Source: Flavitalea plasmicola (lineage in GTDB: Bacteria; Bacteroidota; Bacteroidia; Chitinophagales; Chitinophagaceae). From it: a DNA stretch of 64,000 bases. Below, piece after piece: positions 55,124 to 63,326 of the stretch. Every line of letters begins with the position of its first letter. The first letter of the stretch is position 1. The notes below the pieces were generated by a model. The model made no database searches. It was given only the letters and a program-made list of their open reading frames with translations, and was not told the origin of the DNA. The stretch spans positions 62,001 through 126,000 of the forward strand of contig NZ_JAUOTO010000003.1 of assembly GCF_030546645.1 (NCBI RefSeq), written 5' to 3'. The position numbers and the translations under genes were made by a program.

Positions 55124-55570
55124 CTAAGGGAGGGGAGAGGCCGCCTCCTTCAGCGACTTCTTTACTTCTCCGATGAAGTCGGCAGGCGTCTGGCCAGTGT
55201 AAGGAAGGACGGCCAGCAGGGCCTTATCGGGATTGAGCAAAATGATCTTTGGAAAGGCCCCTTCTGCATTGAATTCGCCGGCCAGCGCCTCATACTGTGC
55301 CTTCATCTCTTCAGGGATCTTCTTACGCTGGGGAAAATCGGCTTCCAGAACGACAAGGCGCTGACCGGCGAATTGCCGGAAAGCGCTGTCTGTCAAAATA
55401 TTCTTTTCAAATCGTATACATGGAATACACCAGTCGCTTCCGGAGAACACCAGTAAGATCTTTCTGCCGGATTGCCCGGCCTCCCGGAAAGCGCTGACCG
55501 GGTCCCGTTGCACCTGTGCATGGGCGGCGATCAGGGTCGATAAGGATAACAAGAGAAATATGGTACGCAT
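55124..55570 (-). CDS. Exported thioredoxin-family protein
   Basis: Protein of 148 residues from ATG 55570. Signal peptide about 1-18 (MRTIFLLLSLSTLIAAHAQ), then a thioredoxin fold with Cys48 and Cys51 in SDWCIPCIRFE, an unusual CIPC active site. The FPKIILLNPDKALLAVL strand carries the cis-Pro. It heads the cassette thioredoxin-ApbE-DUF4266-DUF3570 and is 34 bases downstream of a T9SS protein gene. It could keep the cysteines of the DUF4266 protein reduced; that is a proposal from context. Confidence 0.9.
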   Translation of the reverse strand: MRTIFLLLSLSTLIAAHAQVQRDPVSAFREAGQSGRKILLVFSGSDWCIPCIRFEKNILTDSAFRQFAGQRLVVLEADFPQRKKIPEEMKAQYEALAGEFNAEGAFPKIILLNPDKALLAVLPYTGQTPADFIGEVKKSLKEAASPLP

Positions 55571-55604
55571 GCTGCACGCAAAGGTACACTTTTGCATGCA
55601 TACG

Positions 55605-57119
55605 CTAGCGCACGATGACCACCTGTTGGGCAAGGATCGAACGTCCGTCCGTCAGCCGTGCAACATATGCGCCTGCCGGCAGATGGCCATTACTCTTAAC
55701 ATTCACCTGCCGGCGACCGTCCAATTCGGACCAGGCCGCTGACTGGATCCTGTTCCCTCCCATATCAAACAGCTCGAACTTTACTGCGGTAAGGGGCTTG
55801 CTGGTCTCGACAGTAAGATCATTCTCCACGACGGTGGGGTAGATCTGTATGGATGAAGTATTGTGCAACGAAATGCTGATGATCTTTGAATAGTCCACCG
55901 CACCGTCGATATCTACCATCATCAGCCTGTAGTACACGGTGCCGCTGTTGGCATGATTGTCCGTATAGGAGTAATCTTTGAGGTTGTCGCCGATACCTTC
56001 GCTGGCCGCCGTAGTGTGTTCATTAAGGAAGGTCACCCCGTCCGTGCTGCGCTGGATAACATAGTGGTCAAAATTCACCGCATTCGTCGCCTGCCAGGTC
56101 AGCCTGGCTTCGTTGGTTGCAATGGCGCTGGCAGACCATCTTGTCAGCGTCACCGGAAGCGTCGTGGAGGTCAATGCAAAGCTCACCCTGTCGGCTCCGC
56201 CATTGTCATAATATTCCAGCACCATATTATAGGTGCCATTCAGCAGCGCACTATAGCTGGAAACCGAATAAGTTTGATCGTTCCATTTGTTGATGACCCA
56301 GGTAGCGCCGCCATCCAGGCTCAATCGATAGCCGTCATCGCCCCCTACCGTGAAAACATAGTTCTTATTGGTAAAGGTCTGCGTCAGCCTGTAACGTGCG
56401 CTGAACTGGTAGGTCGTCACGGCGCAGCTGCTGGTGTTGTAAATGGCGGTATTGCTGTTGGAGGTATTGCCGAAGTTCTCATCGAAGTTGGGACTGGCCG
56501 CCGAGCCTTCCGTCATCTTTCCTTTGAACATGCCAAAGCTCATGCCCTGGTAGATATATCCATTCCATATATTATTGGTACCATAAACCGCCGGATCTTC
56601 CGTGCCCATACAGATCTGCGTGATATTGAAGGCTACGCGGTTGTCACCCCCATTCTCATAATATTCCAGCACCAGATTGTAGGACCCGTTGAGGGTGACC
56701 GTGTAAGTAGTAGTGGTATATGAATGGTCATTCCAGTTATTGATAACCCAGGTAGCGCCGCCATCCAGGCTAAAACGGTAACCATCGTCGCCACCTACGG
56801 TGATCGAGTAGCTGGCGTTTGAAAAAGTCTTTGTCAACTTATAGCGCATGGCGAAATCCTGCGCGGTGATGGGACATCCGTTCGTGTTATACGTACCTGA
56901 GACTGTTCCGAAATTTTCATCGAAATTGGGACTGCCGGAAGCGCCTTCGTTGACATAACCCGAATAAGTGGTGAAGGCTCGCCCCTGGTAGGCATAACCG
57001 ATCCAGGTATTGCCTGTGCCGTAAGTCGTCTGGTCGCCCAGGGCGGTACAGGCGTGTGTATGTAACGAGGAGAGCAGTAGTACTAGCGTAAGTGAGCAAA
57101 GGGTGTTAATAGTTTTCAT
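55605..57119 (-). CDS. Secreted protein with two PA14-like repeats and T9SS type A sorting domain
   Basis: Secreted protein of 504 residues: signal peptide (about 1-23, SSLHTHAC), then two tandem copies of a PA14-like module (about 25-170 and 172-320) sharing NFDENFG, ITVGGDDGYRFSLDGGATW and a matching VFTVGGDDGYRLSLDGGATW. An Ig/fibronectin-like stretch follows (about 325-415), then a type A sorting domain (about 420-504) starting IQIYPTVVENDLTV. It should go to the surface by type IX secretion. PA14 modules often bind sugars. The gene ends 34 bases before the thioredoxin gene and may be co-transcribed. Confidence 0.88.
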   Translation of the reverse strand: MKTINTLCSLTLVLLLSSLHTHACTALGDQTTYGTGNTWIGYAYQGRAFTTYSGYVNEGASGSPNFDENFGTVSGTYNTNGCPITAQDFAMRYKLTKTFSNASYSITVGGDDGYRFSLDGGATWVINNWNDHSYTTTTYTVTLNGSYNLVLEYYENGGDNRVAFNITQICMGTEDPAVYGTNNIWNGYIYQGMSFGMFKGKMTEGSAASPNFDENFGNTSNSNTAIYNTSSCAVTTYQFSARYRLTQTFTNKNYVFTVGGDDGYRLSLDGGATWVINKWNDQTYSVSSYSALLNGTYNMVLEYYDNGGADRVSFALTSTTLPVTLTRWSASAIATNEARLTWQATNAVNFDHYVIQRSTDGVTFLNEHTTAASEGIGDNLKDYSYTDNHANSGTVYYRLMMVDIDGAVDYSKIISISLHNTSSIQIYPTVVENDLTVETSKPLTAVKFELFDMGGNRIQSAAWSELDGRRQVNVKSNGHLPAGAYVARLTDGRSILAQQVVIVR

Positions 57120-57341
57120 AACTATGGACTTTTAAGGGACAAACACCTTATTTCCATTGATATGCCATTTTTTAAGTTTTTGGTTATTAATATATTAAGA
57201 ACGGTTGTTCGAAATCTTTATTCTAGAAAACGGAAGAGATTCCATGAAAGGGAAGGAAGTTCATGAGGGGGAATACCGCAGGGCGAATGCTGGCCCACCC
57301 ATTTTATCGCATCTGGCCCCCTTTTGCAGGACGGCGCGCAA

Positions 57342-57349
57342 TAATTTTG
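57342..57349 (+). promoter_or_regulatory. Exact -7 element TAATTTTG before the lone AhpD-like gene
   Basis: TAATTTTG matches TAnnTTTG exactly, 21 bases before ATG 57371. A TTTG at 57323-57326 lies 15 bases upstream, shorter than the 19 seen elsewhere. The surrounding 251-base divergent gap shows nothing else I can support. Confidence 0.4.
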
Positions 57350-57370
57350 TGGTATAAAAGACGAATTAAA

Positions 57371-57811
57371 ATGGAAAAAAGATTCAGGATGCGGGAGGTA
57401 CAGCCCGCTGCTTACAAACCACTGATCGAGCTGGACAATTTCATCGCTACAACGGAGATATCTCCCCTACACAGGGAGATGATAAAGATAAGGGCCTCCC
57501 AGATCAATGGCTGTGCCTATTGTGTCAACAAGCATGCGAAGGACGCGCGGAAAATCGGAGAAACGGAGCAGCGTATCTATCTGCTGTCCGTATGGCGGGA
57601 ATCTCCCCAGTTCACGGAAGAAGAACGGATAATTCTGGAAATGACGGAAGAGATCACCCTTATTCACCGGCATGGGCTTTCAGGACCGGTGTATCAAAAG
57701 GCTATTGCGCTTTTAGGTGAAGAAAGGACGGCGCAGATCATTATGGCCATCATCAACATCAACGCCTGGAACCGGATTGGCGTCAGTTTGCATATGCAGC
57801 CGGAGCTTTGA
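57371..57811 (+). CDS. AhpD-like carboxymuconolactone decarboxylase-family protein, lone copy
   Basis: Protein of 146 residues from ATG 57371, 21 bases after an exact -7 element. AhpD-type motif: Glu36, Cys48-x2-Cys51 and His55 (GCAYCVNKHAKDARKIG), with the normal 11-residue spacing between Glu and the first Cys. It is shorter than, and only distantly like, the four paralogues at 18.6-22.1 kb, and lacks their NRYVDGL segment. Closest in pattern to the broad alkylhydroperoxidase AhpD-core group. It stands alone between a secreted protein gene and PBP1A. Likely a small redox enzyme. Confidence 0.88.
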   Translation: MEKRFRMREVQPAAYKPLIELDNFIATTEISPLHREMIKIRASQINGCAYCVNKHAKDARKIGETEQRIYLLSVWRESPQFTEEERIILEMTEEITLIHRHGLSGPVYQKAIALLGEERTAQIIMAIININAWNRIGVSLHMQPEL

Positions 57812-57890
57812 GCTACAAGCTACAAGCTGCAAGCGTCAAGCTGGTCTTATTAGGTCTTTACTTGTAGCTTGTAGCTGGTAGCTTGCAGCT
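57812..57890. repeat. Degenerate heptad repeat arranged as an inverted repeat
   Basis: The 81-base gap between two convergent genes is filled by 7-base units. The left arm (57812-57842) repeats variants of GCTACAA four times, and the right arm (57861-57890) repeats its complement (variants of GCTTGTA) about four times, separated by about 18 bases. The whole can fold into an imperfect hairpin of roughly 28 bp. It may act as a two-way terminator, or belong to a dispersed intergenic repeat family; which cannot be decided here. Confidence 0.75.
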
Positions 57891-57892
57891 TC

Positions 57893-60193
57893 TTAGTACT
57901 GGCTCGGATTTACGCGGGCGGCACTGTCCACGATGTACTGACTGGCGTTCCCATTCCCCTGGTCGACGCCTTCCGCGCCAGGGGGAGGGACCTTATCGAT
58001 CAGATTCTGATAGTCATATTGCGGCCCCAGGCTGTCAGGCCGGGCGAAAAGCGCTTTTTTATCCAGGCCCAGGGTGCCGTCGGCGAGGGCTTTGGCGAAG
58101 AAGTACTCCCATACGGGCCTGGCCACGTGACCGCCATCAGCCCTTCTGCTGTCCAGACGGATAAAGCGATCGTCACAACCTACCCAAACGCCTGCCTGGA
58201 GCTGGGGGGTATAGCCCATGAACCAGGCGTCGGAATTGTCATTAGTCGTGCCCGTCTTACCGCCCATCTCGGTAATGCCTAATCGCTGGCGTAATCCTGC
58301 CGCCGTACCGAAGTCCACCGGACCCTGCATCATCCGGGTCATCGTAAATGCCGTCGCATGGCTCAGCACCTCCTTGTGATCCGGAGGAAAACGTACCAGG
58401 ACATTCCCATGCTTGTCCTCGATCCGGGAGATATAATAGGGCTGCGTACTGATGCCGCCCGAAGGAAAGACCGTATAGCCCCACATCATTTCGTACAGCG
58501 ATAGTTCGCAGGCTCCCAGGGCCAGGGAAGGGTAGGGCTGCACAGCCGTAGGGATGTTCATCTGGCGGATGAACTCGGCAAAACGTTTGGGGCCTTCGGG
58601 CCCAAACTGTTTCATGATATAGGCTGCCACCTCATTGATGGACCAGGCAAGGCCATTGGCCATGGTCCGGGTCCCGCTGACCTTCGGGTTGGCCCTGGCA
58701 GGCACATAGGCCTTGTATTCCGGGAAATATTGTTGAACGGCATCACATTGTGTCTGCGGCGTAAAGTTGAAATCCTCGATAGCCAGGCTATACAGGAAAG
58801 GCTTGATGGAGCTGCCCACCTGCCGCTTAGTATTGATATTGACGTGGTCGAACTTATAGTTTTTGAAGTCAATTCCTCCTACCCAGGCTTTTACGGCGCC
58901 CGTAACAGGGTCCATTACCATAAAGCCTGTCTGCAGCATCTGCCTGTAGTATTTGATGGAATCGAGGGGTGTCATCACCGTATCCTTTTCATGGGCGGCA
59001 TTCCATGCAAAGACTTTCATCCTCATGGGCTGATGGAAGCTGTTGCGGATAGCCGGCACCGACATGCTATCCTCTTCTTCCAGCTTCCAGCGCTCACTGT
59101 TCCGCATAGCTGCTTCCAGCACGTTGAGATGCCCTTTCCAGATGTCGCCGTTGACTATATTGGGCTGTGCGTTCAATACCTTCTGCCATTGCGGCATCGC
59201 CTGCATGACAGCTTCGTCGGCATACAGCTGCATGCGGGGATTGATGGTGGTATAGATCTTCAATCCGTCCTGGTAAAGATTATAGGGCTCTCCCGACTCA
59301 GGGTTCATGTGTTCTTTGCACCATTTTTTCAGGTCGCCTCTGAGCACATCCCGGAAATAGGGGGCCAGCCCATTGTTCTCGTCCGCCTTACGGTAATGCC
59401 CGATGTCGATGGGCTTTACCTTAAAGACAAGCGCATCTCCTTCCGCCAGGTAGTGATTGGTCACCATCCTGTTGATCACAATATTCCTTCTCTCCATTGC
59501 GGCCTTGGGATTGGTACGGGGATTGAAGAAACGGGGATTATTCACCATACCTACCAGGACGGCCGATTCATCCACGCTGAGTTCCGCCGGCTCTTTCTGG
59601 AAAAAGGTCCTGGCGGCGCCCCGGATGCCATATACGTTGTCACTGAAAGAAACGTCGTTCAAATAAAGCGAAAGGATCTCTTCCTTCGTGAAATTCCGCT
59701 CCAACCGAATGGCGATGATCCATTCCTTCAGTTTCTGGATGACCCTCAGTACCCTGTTATGGCTTCGTTCTCCATTGAACATGTTGAGGGCCAATTGCTG
59801 GGTGATCGTGCTTCCCCCGCCGTCCCTGCCAAATCGCAGCACTGCGCGCATGACGGCGATATAATCGATACCGGAGTGCTCATAAAAGCGCACGTCCTCC
59901 GTTGCCACCAGCGCATGGATGATATTGGGCGAGATGTCTTTATAGTCCACATGGGTCCGGTTGCCTTTCTCGGTATAAAACTTTCCCATGGAAGTGCCGT
60001 CATCGGCCAGTACTTCAGATGCCAGCACCAGCGTAGGATTTTCCAGCTCATGCAGGGATGGCAGCTTGCCAAAAGTGCCCATGCCGATGAGCACCAGCAG
60101 CAGGATAAATGCCAACAGGCCGCTGAAAAAGCTGATCCAGAAGATGCGGACGAGCCGGAATTTCTTTTTTGGGGGATTTTTTACAGGCGCCAA
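57893..60193 (-). CDS. Bifunctional penicillin-binding protein 1A-type
   Basis: Peptidoglycan polymerase and cross-linker of 766 residues. Membrane anchor at about 16-38; glycosyltransferase GT51 domain (about 60-230) with catalytic Glu99 in ATEDVRFYEHSG and GGGSTITQQLALN; transpeptidase domain (about 410-680) with Ser461 in SSIKPF (SxxK), SIN at 518-520 and KTG at 646-648. All are intact. The start is TTG at 60193, the first plausible codon before the basic stretch MAPVKNPPKKKF; no ATG precedes the anchor. A GACCTTTG -7-like element at 60227-60220 fits this start. Confidence 0.94.
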   Translation of the reverse strand: MAPVKNPPKKKFRLVRIFWISFFSGLLAFILLLVLIGMGTFGKLPSLHELENPTLVLASEVLADDGTSMGKFYTEKGNRTHVDYKDISPNIIHALVATEDVRFYEHSGIDYIAVMRAVLRFGRDGGGSTITQQLALNMFNGERSHNRVLRVIQKLKEWIIAIRLERNFTKEEILSLYLNDVSFSDNVYGIRGAARTFFQKEPAELSVDESAVLVGMVNNPRFFNPRTNPKAAMERRNIVINRMVTNHYLAEGDALVFKVKPIDIGHYRKADENNGLAPYFRDVLRGDLKKWCKEHMNPESGEPYNLYQDGLKIYTTINPRMQLYADEAVMQAMPQWQKVLNAQPNIVNGDIWKGHLNVLEAAMRNSERWKLEEEDSMSVPAIRNSFHQPMRMKVFAWNAAHEKDTVMTPLDSIKYYRQMLQTGFMVMDPVTGAVKAWVGGIDFKNYKFDHVNINTKRQVGSSIKPFLYSLAIEDFNFTPQTQCDAVQQYFPEYKAYVPARANPKVSGTRTMANGLAWSINEVAAYIMKQFGPEGPKRFAEFIRQMNIPTAVQPYPSLALGACELSLYEMMWGYTVFPSGGISTQPYYISRIEDKHGNVLVRFPPDHKEVLSHATAFTMTRMMQGPVDFGTAAGLRQRLGITEMGGKTGTTNDNSDAWFMGYTPQLQAGVWVGCDDRFIRLDSRRADGGHVARPVWEYFFAKALADGTLGLDKKALFARPDSLGPQYDYQNLIDKVPPPGAEGVDQGNGNASQYIVDSAARVNPSQY

Positions 60194-60261
60194 TGCTTCA
60201 AGGTTTTGAATATTAACGTCAAAGGTCTGGCATTAGTACTAAAAGTAAGTCTTGATCCCTG

Positions 60262-60990
60262 TTAAAAAGTCCTCTCCCGGATGATATTCATAAAGGGGTC
60301 CCTGAATTTTTCGCTGATGGGGATCTGCTTGCCCCCGATGAAGATATGGTTGTCCCGGATACTGTCCACCTTCGCCACATTGACGATGTAGGAGTTATGC
60401 ACCCGGGTAAAGGAGGGAGACAGCTGTTCCTCAATGTCTTTCAATCTTTTATAGATCAATATTTTATCCTGCGTGCTTACCAGCCGGGCATACTCCTTTT
60501 CCCCTTCAAAATACAGGATATCCTTCAGCAGCACCTTGCTCAGGGTCCTTCCGGATTTAATAAAAAAATACTCTTCCCTGGAAGGGATGAGAGGGGCAGG
60601 GGCGGTCTGGGACTGTTTTTGGCCCTCCAGCATGCTGAAATGGGCCTCTATTTTCTGCAGCGAGGAGTAAAACCTACGGAGTGTGATGGGTTTAAGCAGA
60701 TAGTCGATCGTTTGAAAGGAATAGCTTTCCGCCGCATACTCGGAATAAGCTGTGGTAAATACGATGCGGATATCCGGGGGTAGGAGAGAGGCCATTTCCA
60801 TGCCCGAGAGCTGCGGCATATTGATGTCAAGAAAAATAAGGTCCAGCGGGTGTGCCTTTATAAAGGTCAGGGCTTCCCGCGCGTTGTAACACTTGCCCAG
60901 CAGCTGCCAGGAGGTGTTTTGTCCAATGAACATCTCCAGGAGGCTTACTGCATTGGGTTCATCATCCACTATGAGGCAACGGAGGGGCAT
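60262..60990 (-). CDS. LytR/AlgR-type response regulator with LytTR DNA-binding domain
   Basis: Response regulator of 242 residues. Receiver domain (1-120) with Asp9/Asp10 in IVDDEPNA, the phospho-acceptor Asp55 in LIFLDINMPQLSG and Lys100. The LytTR domain (about 140-238) contains FIKSGRTLSKVLLKDILYFEGE and FTRVHNSYIVNVAKVDSI. Its start overlaps the histidine kinase gene by 22 bases. It probably controls envelope or signalling genes; the target is not visible here. Confidence 0.95.
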   Translation of the reverse strand: MPLRCLIVDDEPNAVSLLEMFIGQNTSWQLLGKCYNAREALTFIKAHPLDLIFLDINMPQLSGMEMASLLPPDIRIVFTTAYSEYAAESYSFQTIDYLLKPITLRRFYSSLQKIEAHFSMLEGQKQSQTAPAPLIPSREEYFFIKSGRTLSKVLLKDILYFEGEKEYARLVSTQDKILIYKRLKDIEEQLSPSFTRVHNSYIVNVAKVDSIRDNHIFIGGKQIPISEKFRDPFMNIIRERTF

Positions 60991-62006
60991 AACAGAGGAA
61001 TTTTTAGATAAGCATGAAAAGTCCTTTCAGACTTCGAAACACTTAGTTGAGCATGGGTACCGTATAGTAAGGTAAGCCGTCTTTTCAGATTTTCAAGCCC
61101 GAAACCCTGTGGCGCAGCCACTACCGGAGGTTCCTGCAGCTCATTTTCCGTCCGGAAGATAAGGTAGCCTTCGTTTTCCAGCAGGGAAAGCGTCACCTTG
61201 TTCTCCGTACCCGCGCGATCGATCCCATGCTTAAAGATATTTTCTACAAAGGTCATCAGCAGCATCGGCGGGATAAGATGCCTGACATTGCATTCCCGCA
61301 AGAAAACGACTTCCACGCCATGTCGGATACGGATCTTCTCCAGCGCGATGTAATTTTCCAGGAACTGTATCTCCGTGGCCAGCGCTACTTTTTCTTTGGG
61401 GCTTTCGTCGACGAAATAACGCATGATCTCGGATAGCCGGCCGATGAGCAGGGCTGTGCGGGGCGCTTCGCGGAAAGCCTCATAATAGATATTATTCAGC
61501 GTATTGAAAAGAAAATGCGGCTGGACCTGGGACTTCAGCAGGTGCAGCTCCACCAGGCTTTTCTGCTCCTGCATCTGCTGGGCCTGGCGTTTCAGCGTGA
61601 AATAAGCCAATGCGATACGGAATACAAAGCTGAGGATGAATACGACGACGCATCCTACGGTCACGTAGACCGTGTTCTCCCAGGTGAGCGCATAATGTTT
61701 TTTAGCAAACCAGGCATTGTAGATCAGCTGGCTGATCCAGGTCTTCAGCAGACCGGTTGCCGCCAGCAACAGAATGGCCGAGACCACATACCATCCTGTC
61801 CTTTTGCTTTGATACAGCTTCGGGAACAGAAAATAGATGTTGCCATAAATGATCACGGCATAGAAGAAGGTGTTCAGAAAGGTATAGGCGATGGATTGCA
61901 GGAGTCCATCCATCGGCAGCAGGGAAAAGAAGTTGATCAGGAAGATCACCCCCCAGATAAGAATCTGTAATTGACGCGGGCTTGCTTTTTCGTTAAAGAT
62001 GTTCAT
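60969..62006 (-). CDS. LytS-like sensor histidine kinase
   Basis: Membrane kinase of 345 residues with about four transmembrane helices in the first 135 residues and a short coiled coil (LKRQAQQMQEQKSLVELHLL). The His_kinase domain has the phospho-accepting His164 in SQVQPHFLFNTLNNIYY, and the ATPase has PPMLLMTFVENIFKHG and QGFGLENLKRRLTLLYG. No periplasmic sensor domain is present, so it likely senses a membrane signal. It is the first gene of the pair with the LytTR regulator, and diverges from an exported protein gene across 189 bases with no clear element. Confidence 0.94.
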   Translation of the reverse strand: MNIFNEKASPRQLQILIWGVIFLINFFSLLPMDGLLQSIAYTFLNTFFYAVIIYGNIYFLFPKLYQSKRTGWYVVSAILLLAATGLLKTWISQLIYNAWFAKKHYALTWENTVYVTVGCVVVFILSFVFRIALAYFTLKRQAQQMQEQKSLVELHLLKSQVQPHFLFNTLNNIYYEAFREAPRTALLIGRLSEIMRYFVDESPKEKVALATEIQFLENYIALEKIRIRHGVEVVFLRECNVRHLIPPMLLMTFVENIFKHGIDRAGTENKVTLSLLENEGYLIFRTENELQEPPVVAAPQGFGLENLKRRLTLLYGTHAQLSVSKSERTFHAYLKIPLLCPSVAS

Positions 62007-62195
62007 CAGCTATGGTTCGCAAATTACTAAGGTTTCGGCGGCTGACGAGTGATTTTCAATGATCGGCCCCGCCCATTCAACGACGTTGGTATTGAACGAT
62101 CTTCCTGCCTGGTTAAAAAGGAGCGCGCGGCAATTGAATGGAGTTGTGTATTCCGCCGGGTATAGGGAGATTTGGCCACTGTTAAAATCATCCAT

Positions 62196-63002
62196 ATGCG
62201 CACATTCATCTATATTTCCCTGCTGTTGATCCATTTGCTGGTTGCCGCCATTTCCCGGGGACAGGTCGGCCAGGCCGACACTATACGACCCGGTGAAGGG
62301 CACCTGCTGACGACTGTATTGAAGCCGGGTTTGCGTCAATACCTGGTCTATTATCAATATCCTCAAAAGGCGGACAGGCTGGGGTTCTGGTACTGGATGC
62401 GGGATATTGCGATGGAAGACAAAGGCGGCAAGCGCTATTTCGCGATCACGCAGCATTGGTATGGCGGCGACTCCGCCTCTTACAGAAAAGTGTACTCACT
62501 GAACAGTGTGACGGATTTTGCCCCTGTGTACCACTGCGAGACAGTACGGGGAAAGATAGCAGCCTATGACTGGAGCGGAGAGAATATCAAGGGCGCTGAC
62601 ACCGTGGCGGACAATGATAAAAAATCCTTCAACCTCAGATTTTCCGAGCCCAACTTCAACTGGAACCTGGACATCGAGACTTTCGAGATGCTGCCATTGG
62701 CCGCAGGCAAGTCCTTTTTGATCAATTTCTATGATGCCGGCGCGGCACCCCCCAAATACCTGCTCTACCGGGTGACGGGGAGTGAGGCGCTCACCTTAAT
62801 GAATGGGGAAAAAATGGACTGCTGGAAGCTGTTCACTGAAGGGGAAAGTCCCCGGGGGCCTTACACTCAAACTTTCTGGATCAGCAAGGAGACCCATGAG
62901 TTCCTGAAAGAGGAGGATGCTTTCGGCGGCAACTACAGATATAAGGTAAAAATGCCGGGCACCGCACCCGACCTCCTGTCCAGGTTTGCTACAAAAGATT
63001 AG
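62196..63002 (+). CDS. Exported protein of unknown function, DUF3108-like
   Basis: Product of 268 residues from ATG 62196 with a signal peptide (MRTFIYISLLLIHLLVAAISRGQ). The mature part is beta-rich, with TTVLKPGLRQYLVYYQYPQ, NLDIETFEMLPLAAGKSF and MNGEKMDCWKLFTEGESPRGPYTQTFWIS. The closing pattern (conversion of a detected signal, then KETHEFLKEED) recalls DUF3108-type lipid-binding-like folds, but the match is weak. It stands between the divergent kinase and the ammonium transporter, and is probably a periplasmic or surface protein. Confidence 0.7.
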   Translation: MRTFIYISLLLIHLLVAAISRGQVGQADTIRPGEGHLLTTVLKPGLRQYLVYYQYPQKADRLGFWYWMRDIAMEDKGGKRYFAITQHWYGGDSASYRKVYSLNSVTDFAPVYHCETVRGKIAAYDWSGENIKGADTVADNDKKSFNLRFSEPNFNWNLDIETFEMLPLAAGKSFLINFYDAGAAPPKYLLYRVTGSEALTLMNGEKMDCWKLFTEGESPRGPYTQTFWISKETHEFLKEEDAFGGNYRYKVKMPGTAPDLLSRFATKD

Positions 63003-63326
63003 CTGTCAATGTGGACGATGCATCCATTCATGGCTGTCGGTGTGTTACCGGCGGCTTTTGTCATATGAATACTTGCTAAATATGATATAGGTAATGAATA
63101 TTTTGCAATTTCGACCCCCCTTTAATAAAGAATTAATAAAAATTTTTTGTACCATTTATTGTGTAAGAATATATAAATACCTAATAATAATGCAATTGTA
63201 GAGTTATTTACATTGTATTATAATTTTAATGCATACAATAATCTTATTCTATTTTATAAATTCTTTATAACTTTCCATTCTGGTACAACAAATTATTGTT
63301 TTTTCTAACGTGAAATCTACGAGATT
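63003..63326. promoter_or_regulatory. AT-rich gap upstream of the ammonium transporter
   Basis: A 324-base stretch with no gene. From about 63060 to 63310 it is strongly AT-rich compared with neighbouring coding DNA, with runs such as AATTAATAAAAATTTTTTG. A TAACTTTC at 63268-63275 is one mismatch from TAnnTTTG, about 51 bases before the ATG, but no TTTG sits 19 bases upstream. It probably holds the amt control region, perhaps with a curved or nucleoid-protein-bound part. Confidence 0.4.

Noticed and set aside
58730-60265. A 511-codon plus-strand frame opposite PBP1A
   Set aside because: Shadow of the PBP1A coding strand; the PBP1A frame has all catalytic motifs and this one none.
63280-63300. 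Sigma-54-type site before amt
   Set aside because: The GGTAC is not followed by GC at the required distance; only half of the element is present.
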